A stretch of DNA of 64,000 nt from Bradyrhizobium sp. SZCCT0231 (GTDB lineage: Bacteria; Pseudomonadota; Alphaproteobacteria; Rhizobiales; Xanthobacteraceae). The stretch lies in the NCBI RefSeq assembly GCF_018130245.1, contig NZ_JAFCKP010000003.1, positions 310,001 to 374,000 of the forward strand. Reading direction: 5' to 3'. The position numbers and the translations under genes are program-made. Shown here piece by piece: positions 45,585 to 53,513 of the stretch. The notes under the pieces were generated by a model. It searched no databases. It had not been told where the DNA came from and saw only the letters and a program-made list of their open reading frames with translations. The stretch's first letter is position 1. Each line of letters opens with the position of its first letter.

Positions 45585-46954
45585 GCACCACAGCCATCTT
45601 CGGCAGCTACGTGCTGTCACGGAAAGACGGCGCGCAGGATGTGCTGCGCGACCACTGGGTCCTGGTCGAAGGCAACAAGATCGCCGCGATCATGCGCGAC
45701 AGGCCGCGCGCCGATGCGGTCTATGACCGGCCCGGCCGGTTCATCCTGCCGGGCCTGTTGAACCTGCACAATCACTGCTTCTCGGAGGCGGTCGCGCGCA
45801 GCCACACCGAGGACGGCAATGGCCGCAAGAATAATCAAAGCATCGTCTACACGGTGCTGCTGCCGCTCACCAAGCGCGGCGCCGATATCCTGTCGGCGGA
45901 AGAACGGCTCGCGGTCGCGCGGCTCGGCATCCTCCAACTGCTCAAGGGCGGCGCCACCACGGTGATGGAGCCGTTCCGCAACTCGATCCCCGAGATGTTC
46001 GACGCAGCGGAAGAGATGGGCATCCGCTTCTATGGCGCGCCCTATCTGTTCTCCACGTCCGACGCCAAGGCCGGCCCGGACGGCGTGGTCCGCTATTCCG
46101 GCGATGACGGCGCCGCCGACATGGCGACATGGGATGCGCTCTATCAGCGCTGGAACAATCGCGGCGACGGCCGCATCAGTCTTGCGATGAGCCCGCATGC
46201 CACCGACACCTGCGGCCCGGATCTCCTGAAGGCCTGCGCCACGCGGGCGCGCGAGCTGGGTGTGCCCATCACCACGCACATGGCGCAGAGCCGCGCCGAG
46301 GTCGAGACCATCGGCAAGCGCTATGGCGGCCGTACCCCGGCGCAATATCTGGACTGGCTCGGCCTGCTCGCGCCCGATCTCATGGCGGCGCATTGCATGT
46401 TCAGCAGCGATGACGATCTCAAGCTGATGGCTTCCCGCGGCATGACCGTGCTGAACTGCCCGCGCGTGTTCGCGCGCGCCGGCATCACCGCGGCCTTCAG
46501 CCGCTTCGCCGCGCACGGCGTGCGCACCGTGATCGGCACCGACGGCTACAACATGGATCTGCTCGGCGAGCTCAATGCGGCATCGTTGATCTCCAAGATC
46601 ACCTCGGCGCGCCCTGATGTCGCGAACTCGCCCGAGCTGATCGAGGCCAACACGGCGGTCGCGGCCGACGTCATCAAGCGGCCGGATCTCGGCCGCGTCG
46701 AGCCGGGCGCGACTGCAGATCTCACCGTCGTCGATCTCACCCATCCGCACCTGCAGCCGCTGTTCGATCCGCGCCGCGCACTGATCGCGCTCGCCAACCG
46801 CGCCAACATCGACCAGGTCATGGTCGACGGCCGCGTGCTGGTCGATGAGGGACGCTATCTCGGCGCGGATGAAGCCGCGATCACGGCGGCCGGCACGGCC
46901 GCGATCGGCAAGATCTGGGATCTGCCGGAGGCGCGGGCGGCGTTCAACGGCTGA
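45581..46954 (+). CDS. TRZ/ATZ-type amidohydrolase (ring deaminase/hydrolase)
   Basis: A 457-residue metal-dependent amidohydrolase. Metal and catalytic motifs are GLLNLHNHCFSEAV (HxH), GVPITTHMAQSRAEVE (His), MAAHCMFSSDDDLKLM (His) and VIGTDGYNMDLLGE (Asp). The subgroup includes cytosine/8-oxoguanine/s-triazine deaminases and related ring hydrolases. As the last gene of module 1 it could supply a first deamination of a nitrogen heterocycle whose ring is then opened by the NodB-fold enzyme. The substrate is not defined. Confidence 0.92.
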   Translation: MSTTAIFGSYVLSRKDGAQDVLRDHWVLVEGNKIAAIMRDRPRADAVYDRPGRFILPGLLNLHNHCFSEAVARSHTEDGNGRKNNQSIVYTVLLPLTKRGADILSAEERLAVARLGILQLLKGGATTVMEPFRNSIPEMFDAAEEMGIRFYGAPYLFSTSDAKAGPDGVVRYSGDDGAADMATWDALYQRWNNRGDGRISLAMSPHATDTCGPDLLKACATRARELGVPITTHMAQSRAEVETIGKRYGGRTPAQYLDWLGLLAPDLMAAHCMFSSDDDLKLMASRGMTVLNCPRVFARAGITAAFSRFAAHGVRTVIGTDGYNMDLLGELNAASLISKITSARPDVANSPELIEANTAVAADVIKRPDLGRVEPGATADLTVVDLTHPHLQPLFDPRRALIALANRANIDQVMVDGRVLVDEGRYLGADEAAITAAGTAAIGKIWDLPEARAAFNG

Positions 46955-46967
46955 GTGCCATAAGCGC

Positions 46968-47054
46968 CACCCTCTCCTCGTAGGGACACTCCCCGTGGGG
47001 AGACAGCCCTCTCCCGGCGCTACGCGCCGACCTCTCCCGCAAGCGGGAGAGGTT
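46968..47054. repeat. Palindromic intergenic element, family F copy 2
   Basis: Hairpin units include ACTCCCCGTGGGGAG and CCTCTCCCGCAAGCGGGAGAGG. They lie between the convergent amidohydrolase and LysR genes and resemble the element at 36267-36345. Confidence 0.7.
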
Positions 47055-47091
47055 GCAGCGAGCTTGTAGCCGCACTGTTCAAACCCAAGCC

Positions 47092-47991
47092 CTAATCCTC
47101 GAGTTCCACCAGCGCCTTGCGCATGGTCTCGACCAGGTCTAGCGCAACTGGCGAAGGGCTGCGCTGCGCCGGAAACACCGCGGAGAATTCGAAGTCGATG
47201 CGCGGCAGGAAGCGGCGCACGACGACGCCGCGCGTTGCAAATTCCTGCGCCGTGAAGGGATCGCAGATCGCGACGCCAAGCCCTGACGACACCATGCCGC
47301 ACATGATTTCCGACAGCGTGGTCTCGACCCTGAGCACGCGGCGGACATCGTGGCGATGGAAGACCTGGTCGACGAGATGCCGGCTCGACGATCCCGCCGA
47401 CAGCGAGATGAAGGTCTCGCCCTCGAAATCGTGCGGCTCCAGCACCTCCTTCTCGGCCAGGCGATGACCGGTCGGCAGCACCGCGACGCGCGCCAGTGCC
47501 GGCAGCCGCTGGCTCGGCAGGCCGGAATGCGCGATCGGCACCTCGGCAAAGCCGATGTCGCATTGGTTGTTCAAGACCCAGTCGACCACGATCGGCGAGA
47601 TCACGCCGAAGAAGGCGAGGTTGAGGTTGGGCCGCTCCATCAGGAAATTTCCGGCAAGGCGCGGCAAGTATCCGTTCGCCAGCGCCGGCAACGCGGCGAT
47701 GCGCAGCGAGCCGGTGCGGCGGCCGCGGATTTCCTCGGCCGCTGCGGTGATGCGCTCGAGACCGACGAAGGAACGCTCGACCTCGGTATAGAGCGCCATC
47801 GCCGCGGCGGTCGGCACAAGGCCGGTGCCGCGGCGCTCGAACAGCTCCATCTTGAGCAGCGCCTGGAGGTCGCGCAGCAGCCGGCTCACCGCCGGCTGCG
47901 TCACCACCATCAGCTTCGCCGCCTCGGTGACGCTGCCGGTCAGCATCGTCGCCCGGAAGGCCTCAACCTGCCGCGAATTGATCCGCGCCAT
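47092..47991 (-). CDS. LysR-type regulator of module 2
   Basis: A 299-residue regulator. The helix-turn-helix region reads MARINSRQVEAFRATMLTGS and VVTQPAVSRLLRDLQALLK; the effector domain has TGSLRIAALPALANGYLPR and FISLSAGSSSRHLVDQVFHR. Two in-frame ATG codons upstream (48003 and 48012) would add a few residues. It is divergent from the polyamine-type ABC operon and probably activates it. Its DNA-binding region resembles LysR proteins that control opine and amino-acid uptake (general family knowledge). Confidence 0.92.
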   Translation of the reverse strand: MARINSRQVEAFRATMLTGSVTEAAKLMVVTQPAVSRLLRDLQALLKMELFERRGTGLVPTAAAMALYTEVERSFVGLERITAAAEEIRGRRTGSLRIAALPALANGYLPRLAGNFLMERPNLNLAFFGVISPIVVDWVLNNQCDIGFAEVPIAHSGLPSQRLPALARVAVLPTGHRLAEKEVLEPHDFEGETFISLSAGSSSRHLVDQVFHRHDVRRVLRVETTLSEIMCGMVSSGLGVAICDPFTAQEFATRGVVVRRFLPRIDFEFSAVFPAQRSPSPVALDLVETMRKALVELED

Positions 47992-48099
47992 TCCAAATTC
48001 CATCCATAACATTTCGGCATGCAAAGGGTGCCATTATTCACTGGACGATGGAAGTATAGGTTGCGATCTTTTTCATCAGGACTGGAGACAGCCCGCTTT

Positions 48100-48151
48100 T
48101 TCGGCAGATTGGAGGGGTTCAAACCTCCAGATCGCGCCAAAACCCGCCGAA
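48100..48151 (+). promoter_or_regulatory. Nested inverted repeats in the leader of the module 2 operon
   Basis: TTCGGC (48100-48105) pairs with GCCGAA (48146-48151) and encloses TGGAGG-N8-CCTCCA (48110-48129). In the mRNA this would fold as a two-tier stem-loop 117 bases before the binding-protein start. It could be a leader regulatory structure or a protein site. It fits no riboswitch class I recognise. Confidence 0.35.
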
Positions 48152-48267
48152 TGGGGGCCGGAGCCCTGATCGGAAACGGATTGGCGCGGAAGGAAATGCG
48201 GCAACGCGCTCCAGCCAGCGAGACTTGTCGGCACGTCACCTCATTCCGGTATTGGAGATCGGTCCAT

Positions 48268-49302
48268 ATGAAGACTCTTCGCCTTCTGACCGCGGTCAGC
48301 ATCGCAGCGCTCATTGCCGCCCCGTCGGTCGCCTCGGCCCAGCAGAAAACGCTCTATGTCGCCGGCTATGGCGGCTCGTTCGAGAAGACCATCCGCGACG
48401 AGGTGATCCCGGCCTTCGAGAAGGAGAACGGCGTCAAGGTCGAATACGTTGCCGGCAATTCCACCGATACGCTGGCGAAACTCCAGGCGCAGAAAGGCAA
48501 TCAGCAGATCGATGTCGCCATCGTCGACGACGGTCCGATGTATCAGGCGATCCAGCTCGGCTTCTGCGGCAAGCTCGACGGCCTGCCGGCCGATCTCTAC
48601 GACACCGCCCGTTTCAAGGACGATCGCGCGGTCGCGATCGGCATCGTCGCCACCGGCCTGATGTACAACACCAAGGTGTTCAAGGAAAAAGGCTGGGCGC
48701 CGCCGACCTCGTGGAACGACCTGAAAGACACGAAATACGCCAAGCAGCTCGTGATCCCGCCGATCAACAACACCTATGGTCTCGAAGCGCTGGTGATGCT
48801 GGCGAAGATGAACGGCGGCGGCGAGACCAATGTCGATTCCAGCTTCAAGATCTTCAAGGAGCAGATCAATCCGAACGTGCTCGCCTATGAGCCGTCGCCG
48901 GGCAAGATGACCGAGCTGTTTCAGTCCGGCCAGGCCGTGATCGCGGTGTGGGGCACCGGCCGCGTGCAGAGCTTCGCCAATACCGGCTTCCCCGTCGACT
49001 TCGTCTATCCCAAGGAAGGCGCGGCGACGCTGCTGACGACGGCGTGCCCGATCAACAAGCCCAATGCTTCGCCGCTGGCGGCGAGCTTCGTCAAGATGCT
49101 GCTCGACCCGAAGATCCAGCTCGTGATGCTCAAGGATTACGGTTACGGCCCGGTGCTGAAGTCGCTGGTGATCCCGCCGGAGCTCGGCAAGATGGCGCCG
49201 ATCGGCGAGCGCGCGGCCAAGCTCTACAATCCGGACTGGACCGTCATCAACGAGAAACGCGAGGAGTGGACCAAGCGCTGGAATCGCGAGGTCGAACGCT
49301 GA
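48268..49302 (+). CDS. Spermidine/putrescine-type ABC substrate-binding protein
   Basis: A 344-residue periplasmic PotD/SBP family 1 protein with signal MKTLRLLTAVSIAALIAAPSVASA. The mature protein begins KTLYVAGYGGSFEKTIRDEV and has NSTDTLAKLQAQKGNQQIDV and AVIAVWGTGRVQSFANTGFP. The start is chosen at the signal peptide; the upstream open frame is not protein-like. Such proteins in opine-catabolic loci bind octopine- or mannopine-like compounds as well as polyamines. It is the first gene of module 2. Confidence 0.93.
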   Translation: MKTLRLLTAVSIAALIAAPSVASAQQKTLYVAGYGGSFEKTIRDEVIPAFEKENGVKVEYVAGNSTDTLAKLQAQKGNQQIDVAIVDDGPMYQAIQLGFCGKLDGLPADLYDTARFKDDRAVAIGIVATGLMYNTKVFKEKGWAPPTSWNDLKDTKYAKQLVIPPINNTYGLEALVMLAKMNGGGETNVDSSFKIFKEQINPNVLAYEPSPGKMTELFQSGQAVIAVWGTGRVQSFANTGFPVDFVYPKEGAATLLTTACPINKPNASPLAASFVKMLLDPKIQLVMLKDYGYGPVLKSLVIPPELGKMAPIGERAAKLYNPDWTVINEKREEWTKRWNREVER

Positions 49303-49325
49303 CCGGTCGCAGCGGAGACAGCGTC

Positions 49326-50366
49326 ATGGCCTATCTCGAGCTCGATCGGGTCGCCAAGCAGTTCGGCGCCCAGACCGTCGTCGACGACTTCAGCCTGTCC
49401 GTGGGGAAGGGGGAGTTCATCTCCTTCCTCGGCCCGTCCGGCTGCGGCAAGACCACGACGTTGCAGATGATCGCGGGCTTCCTCGATCCCACGCGCGGCG
49501 CGATCCGCCTCGAGGGCAAGGACCTGACCGCGATCCATCCGGCGAAACGTGGCCTCGGCATCGTGTTCCAGAGTTACGCGCTGTTTCCCCACATGACCGC
49601 GGCGGAGAATGTCGCCTTCGGCCTCGAGATGCGTGGCGTGCCGCGCGCTGAAAGGTCCGAGCGCGTCCGCGCCGCGCTCGCGATGGTGGGGCTCGCCGGT
49701 TACGAGGACCGCCATCCGCGCCGCATGTCCGGCGGCCAGCAGCAGCGCGTGGCGCTGGCGCGCGCGCTTGTGATCAAGCCGAGCGTGCTGCTGCTCGACG
49801 AACCGCTGTCGAACCTCGACGCCAAGCTGCGCGAGGAGATGCAGATCGAGCTGCGCCAGATCCAGCGCACCATCGGCACCACCACCATCCTGGTCACGCA
49901 CGACCAGAACGAGGCGATGTCGCTGTCCGACCGCATCGTGGTGATGAGCCAGGGCAAGATCGAGCAGATCGGCACGCCGCAAGAGACATATGAGAAGCCC
50001 GCTTCGGCTTTCGTCTCGCAGTTCCTGGGCAAGACAAATGATTTTCCCGGGATGATCGACCGGGTCGTATCGCCTACCCAGTTGGTGGCAGGCTCCTGGC
50101 GCGCGCCGGCGCCGGCCGGGCTCGGCGGACCCGTGACAGTGAGTGTTCGCCCTGAACGAATCGGCTTTGGTGATACGGGGCTCAGCGCCAAGATTATCAC
50201 GCGCATCTTTCAGGGGAATCACTGGCTGTTTCAGTGCGATAGCGAATGTGGTCCGGCCATCGTGATCCGTCAGAACGATGGCAAGCCGCAGCCAGCCGAA
50301 GGCGAGGCAGTACGTCTCACGTGGCGGCCGGAGGACATGAGCGTGCGCGGCGGAGCCTCCGCATGA
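49326..50366 (+). CDS. Spermidine/putrescine-type ABC transporter ATPase (PotA-like)
   Basis: A 346-residue protein. Walker A is GPSGCGKTT, the signature is [15 protein letters not shown], Walker B is VLLLDEPLSNLDAKLREEM, and the H-loop is VTHDQNEAM. A C-terminal TOBE domain (about 260-346) includes VTVSVRPERIGFGDTG and VRLTWRPEDMSVRG. It powers import with the two permeases encoded next, and its stop overlaps the first permease start (ATGA). Confidence 0.95.
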   Translation: MAYLELDRVAKQFGAQTVVDDFSLSVGKGEFISFLGPSGCGKTTTLQMIAGFLDPTRGAIRLEGKDLTAIHPAKRGLGIVFQSYALFPHMTAAENVAFGLEMRGVPRAERSERVRAALAMVGLAGYEDRHPRRMSGGQQQRVALARALVIKPSVLLLDEPLSNLDAKLREEMQIELRQIQRTIGTTTILVTHDQNEAMSLSDRIVVMSQGKIEQIGTPQETYEKPASAFVSQFLGKTNDFPGMIDRVVSPTQLVAGSWRAPAPAGLGGPVTVSVRPERIGFGDTGLSAKIITRIFQGNHWLFQCDSECGPAIVIRQNDGKPQPAEGEAVRLTWRPEDMSVRGGASA

Positions 50367-51238
50367 GCATGGCCGCCGACGAACGAAACGCCCGTGCGCC
50401 GTGGGCGCTGACGGCGCCCGCCTTGATGCTGTTCGTCGGCGTGCTGCTGATTCCGCTGGCGATGACGGTGATGCTGTCGTTCCACGATTGGGGCCAGTAC
50501 AAGGGCATCGAGCCGGTCTTCATCCTCAAGAACTGGCACGAGATCGCCACCGATCCGTATTACGCCGAGATGTTCTGGCGGACCTTCCGCATCGCGATCC
50601 TGACAACGCTGCTCACCGCACTGTTAGGGGCGCCCGAAGCCTACATCCTCAACCGCATGAGCGGCCGCTGGAAGAGCTTCTTCCTGCTCGTCATTCTCGG
50701 GCCGCTCTTGATCTCGGTGGTGGCGCGCACGCTCGGCTGGGCCTTGCTGTTCGGCGGCAACAACGGCCTCGTCAACAAGCTCCTGATGTCGCTCGGCGCG
50801 ATCCGCTCCCCCATTCCCTTCATGTTCACCGAAACCGGCATGGTCGTCGCGCTCGCGCATGTGATGATGCCGTTCATGGTGCTGTCGGTGTGGGCCGCGC
50901 TCCAACGGCTCGATCCGCAGATCGAGAATGCCGCGATGTCGCTCGGCGCTGGTCCCGTCACCATCATCCGCCGCATCATCATGCCGCAAATCATGCCGGG
51001 CGTTCTGTCGGGCGCGATCATCGTGTTCTCGCTCTCGGCCAGCGCCTTTGCGACGCCCGCGATCATCGGCGGCCGCCGGCTCAAGGTCGCGGCGACGCTG
51101 GCTTATGACGAATTCCTCAACACGCTGAACTGGCCGCTCGGTGCTGCCGTCGCGACGCTGCTGCTGGTGGCGCTGGTGCTGATCGTCGTCGGCAGCAACG
51201 CGCTGATCGAGCGCCGTTATGCGGAGGTGTTCCGATGA
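50363..51238 (+). CDS. Spermidine/putrescine-type ABC permease 1 (PotB-like)
   Basis: A 291-residue protein with six predicted membrane helices, starting LTAPALMLFVGVLLIPLAMT. The EAA loop that contacts the ATPase is ENAAMSLGAGPVTIIRRIIM. It pairs with the permease encoded next. The stop overlaps the second permease start by four bases. A Leu codon at 50624 is the rare TTA, within LLGAPEAY. Confidence 0.94.
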   Translation: MSMAADERNARAPWALTAPALMLFVGVLLIPLAMTVMLSFHDWGQYKGIEPVFILKNWHEIATDPYYAEMFWRTFRIAILTTLLTALLGAPEAYILNRMSGRWKSFFLLVILGPLLISVVARTLGWALLFGGNNGLVNKLLMSLGAIRSPIPFMFTETGMVVALAHVMMPFMVLSVWAALQRLDPQIENAAMSLGAGPVTIIRRIIMPQIMPGVLSGAIIVFSLSASAFATPAIIGGRRLKVAATLAYDEFLNTLNWPLGAAVATLLLVALVLIVVGSNALIERRYAEVFR

Positions 51239-52041
51239 GACGGAACGGCTCGCTGGCGCTGATCTTCCACACCATCTTCGTCATCGTCATGGTGGCGCCG
51301 ATCCTGGTCGTCTGCCTCGTTGCCTTCACGCCCGAAGGTTTTCTGTCGCTGCCGACCAACGGCTTTTCGTTGCGCTGGTTCAGGACCATCGCGAACTACC
51401 CCGAATTCATCCACGCCTTCTGGGTCAGTCTTGGACTCGGGGCGCTCTCGTCCTTGGTGGCACTGCTGTTCGCGGTGCCTGCGGCGCTGGCAATCGCGCG
51501 CTATCGCTTCCGCGGTCGCGATGTGCTCGCGGCTCTCTTCCTGTCGCCGCTGATGATCCCGCATGTCGTACTCGGCATCGCCTTCCTGAGATTCTTCACC
51601 TCGGCCGGTCTCGGCGGCAGCTTCGCCGCGCTGATCATCGCGCACGTCATCATCGTGTTTCCGTTCGCGCTGCGGCTGACGCTGGCGGCTGCGACCGGCA
51701 TGGATCGCTCGGTCGAAATGGCCGCTGTCTCGCTCGGTGCGGTCGGCTGGACGCTGTTCCGCCGTGTGACGCTGCCGCTGATCCTGCCCGGCGTCATCAG
51801 CGGCTGGGCCCTCGCCTTCATCCAGTCCTTTGACGATCTCACCATGACCGTCTTCCTCGCGGCACCCGGCACCGAGACGTTGCCGGTGCGCATGTTCCTT
51901 TACATCCAGGACAACATCGATCCGCTGGTGACGTCGGTCTCGGCCTGCGTGATCGCGATCACCATGACCGCCCTCATTCTGCTCGACCGCTTCTACGGGC
52001 TCGACCGCGTGCTCGCCGGCAAGGGCGATACGGGACGATAG
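51235..52041 (+). CDS. Spermidine/putrescine-type ABC permease 2 (PotC-like)
   Basis: A 268-residue inner-membrane protein of PotC type with six helices (IFHTIFVIVMVAPILVVCLV near the start). The EAA loop is EMAAVSLGAVGWTLFRRVTL, followed by LPGVISGWALAFIQSFDDLT, a conserved PotC segment. It completes the importer formed with the gene products at 48268, 49326 and 50363. The flavoenzyme gene starts 8 bases after its stop. Confidence 0.94.
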   Translation: MRRNGSLALIFHTIFVIVMVAPILVVCLVAFTPEGFLSLPTNGFSLRWFRTIANYPEFIHAFWVSLGLGALSSLVALLFAVPAALAIARYRFRGRDVLAALFLSPLMIPHVVLGIAFLRFFTSAGLGGSFAALIIAHVIIVFPFALRLTLAAATGMDRSVEMAAVSLGAVGWTLFRRVTLPLILPGVISGWALAFIQSFDDLTMTVFLAAPGTETLPVRMFLYIQDNIDPLVTSVSACVIAITMTALILLDRFYGLDRVLAGKGDTGR

Positions 52042-52049
52042 GAGAACCT

Positions 52050-53186
52050 ATGCGAACGGACTACGACGTCGCCGTCGTCGGCGGCGGACTGCTCGGCTCC
52101 GCCATTGCCTGGGGCCTCGGCCGGCTCGGCAAGAAGGTCGCCGTGCTCGACGAAGGCGACATCACCAAGCGCGCCTCGCGCGCGAACTTTGCGCTGGTCT
52201 GGGTGCAGAGCAAGGGGCTCGGCATGCCCGCCTATACGGTGTGGACCGTGCAGGCATCGCAGGCATGGGGCCGGCTTGCCTCCGAGCTGAAGCAGCAGAC
52301 CGGCCTCGATGTCTCGCTGCAGCAGAACGGCGGCTTTCATCTCACTCTCGGCGAGGACGAATTCGGCCAGCGCGCCGAGCTCGTCAAGCGCATGCACAAC
52401 CAGGTCGGCGCGGCCGACTACAAGATGGAGATGTTGCGGCCCTCCGAGGTCAAGAAGGCGCTGCCGCTGATCGGGCCCGAGGTTTCCGGCGGCAGCTATT
52501 GTCCGCTCGACGGCCATGTCAATTCGTTGCGCACGTTTCGCGCGTTCCACACCGGCTTCAGGGCGTTCGGCATCGATTATTTTCCGGAGCGGCCGGTGTC
52601 CGCGATCAGCAAGAGCGGCGGTGAATTCCGCCTGACGACGCCCAAGGGCGAGCTGCGTGCCGCCAAGATCGTGCTCGCCGCGGGCAATGCCAACCAGACG
52701 TTGGCACCGATGGTCGGTCTTTACGCGCCGATGGGGCCGACCCGCGGCCAGGTCGTGGTGACCGAGCGCACCATGCCGTTCCTGCCGCATCCGCTGACCA
52801 CGATCCGCCAGACCGATGAGGGTACGGTGATGATCGGCGACAGCAAGGAGGACGAGCTGGACGATCGCACGCTGAAGCCGTCGATCAGCGGCGTCATGGC
52901 CGACCGGGCGCAGCGGATGTTCCCGCATCTGTCGCGGCTCAACGTGGTCAGGAGCTGGTCCGGCATTCGCGTCATGCCGCAGGACGGCTTTCCGATCTAC
53001 GACCAGTCGGAGACGCATCCCGGCGCCTTCGTCGCCTGCTGCCATTCCGGCGTGACGCTCGCCTCCAACCATGCTTTCGAGATCGCGCGCATGGTGGGGC
53101 AGGGCGCGCTCGAGCCGGAGCTGGTCGGTGCGTTCTCGGCCAGCCGTTTTGGTGGCGCGGGCGCTGCCAACAGCAGCGGCTATTGA
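52050..53186 (+). CDS. FAD-dependent amine dehydrogenase, beta-type subunit (OoxB/HypB-like)
   Basis: A 378-residue DAO-fold flavoprotein with the dinucleotide motif VAVVGGGLLGSAIAWGLGRLG at the N-terminus and a late SWSGIRVMPQDGFPIYDQSE substrate-domain segment. With the following 2Fe-2S and NAD/FAD proteins it matches the heteromeric opine oxidase or D-hydroxyproline dehydrogenase family, where the beta subunit oxidises the C-N bond of a secondary amine. The substrate imported by the adjacent ABC system is the likely one. Confidence 0.9.
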   Translation: MRTDYDVAVVGGGLLGSAIAWGLGRLGKKVAVLDEGDITKRASRANFALVWVQSKGLGMPAYTVWTVQASQAWGRLASELKQQTGLDVSLQQNGGFHLTLGEDEFGQRAELVKRMHNQVGAADYKMEMLRPSEVKKALPLIGPEVSGGSYCPLDGHVNSLRTFRAFHTGFRAFGIDYFPERPVSAISKSGGEFRLTTPKGELRAAKIVLAAGNANQTLAPMVGLYAPMGPTRGQVVVTERTMPFLPHPLTTIRQTDEGTVMIGDSKEDELDDRTLKPSISGVMADRAQRMFPHLSRLNVVRSWSGIRVMPQDGFPIYDQSETHPGAFVACCHSGVTLASNHAFEIARMVGQGALEPELVGAFSASRFGGAGAANSSGY

Positions 53187-53216
53187 AGAGTCTGAGAAGG
53201 AGCCAAGAGGCACCCC

Positions 53217-53513
53217 ATGTTTAGACGATCCGAACAGGACAAGCGGCCACAGGTGCAGATCTTCGTCGACGGCGTCGCCGTCGCGGCGCGCCAGGGCGAC
53301 ACCGTGTCCGCCGCGCTATTGGCATCCGGTCAGGACGCACGCCGTTCCACCGCAGTGAGCGGCGCGCCGCGTCTGCCCTATTGCATGATGGGCGTGTGCT
53401 TCGACTGTCTCGTCACCATCGATGGCGTCGGCAATCGACAAGGCTGCCTCGTGCCCGTCGCCGAAGGCATGCAGATCGAGATTCAGAAGGGCAAGCGGGA
53501 GATCGGAAAATGA
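53217..53513 (+). CDS. 2Fe-2S small subunit of the amine dehydrogenase (gamma type)
   Basis: A 98-residue ferredoxin-like protein. Four cysteines at 56, 61, 64 and 77 (PYCMMGVCFDC and RQGCLVPV) form the plant-type 2Fe-2S site with spacing C-x4-C-x2-C-x12-C. It matches the small HypC/SoxX-type subunit that carries electrons between the flavin subunits. Its stop overlaps the start of the next subunit gene (ATGA), which supports a stable complex. Confidence 0.93.
   Translation: MFRRSEQDKRPQVQIFVDGVAVAARQGDTVSAALLASGQDARRSTAVSGAPRLPYCMMGVCFDCLVTIDGVGNRQGCLVPVAEGMQIEIQKGKREIGK

Noticed and set aside
37090-46954. Simple polysaccharide (chitin/peptidoglycan) deacetylase role for the NodB-fold gene
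   Set aside because: No signal peptide and no sugar genes; the neighbours are carbamoylase, racemase and amidohydrolase genes.
48019-48267. N-terminal extension of the PotD-like binding protein
   Set aside because: The upstream open frame is in frame, but it would bury the signal peptide and is not protein-like; it overlaps a structured leader.
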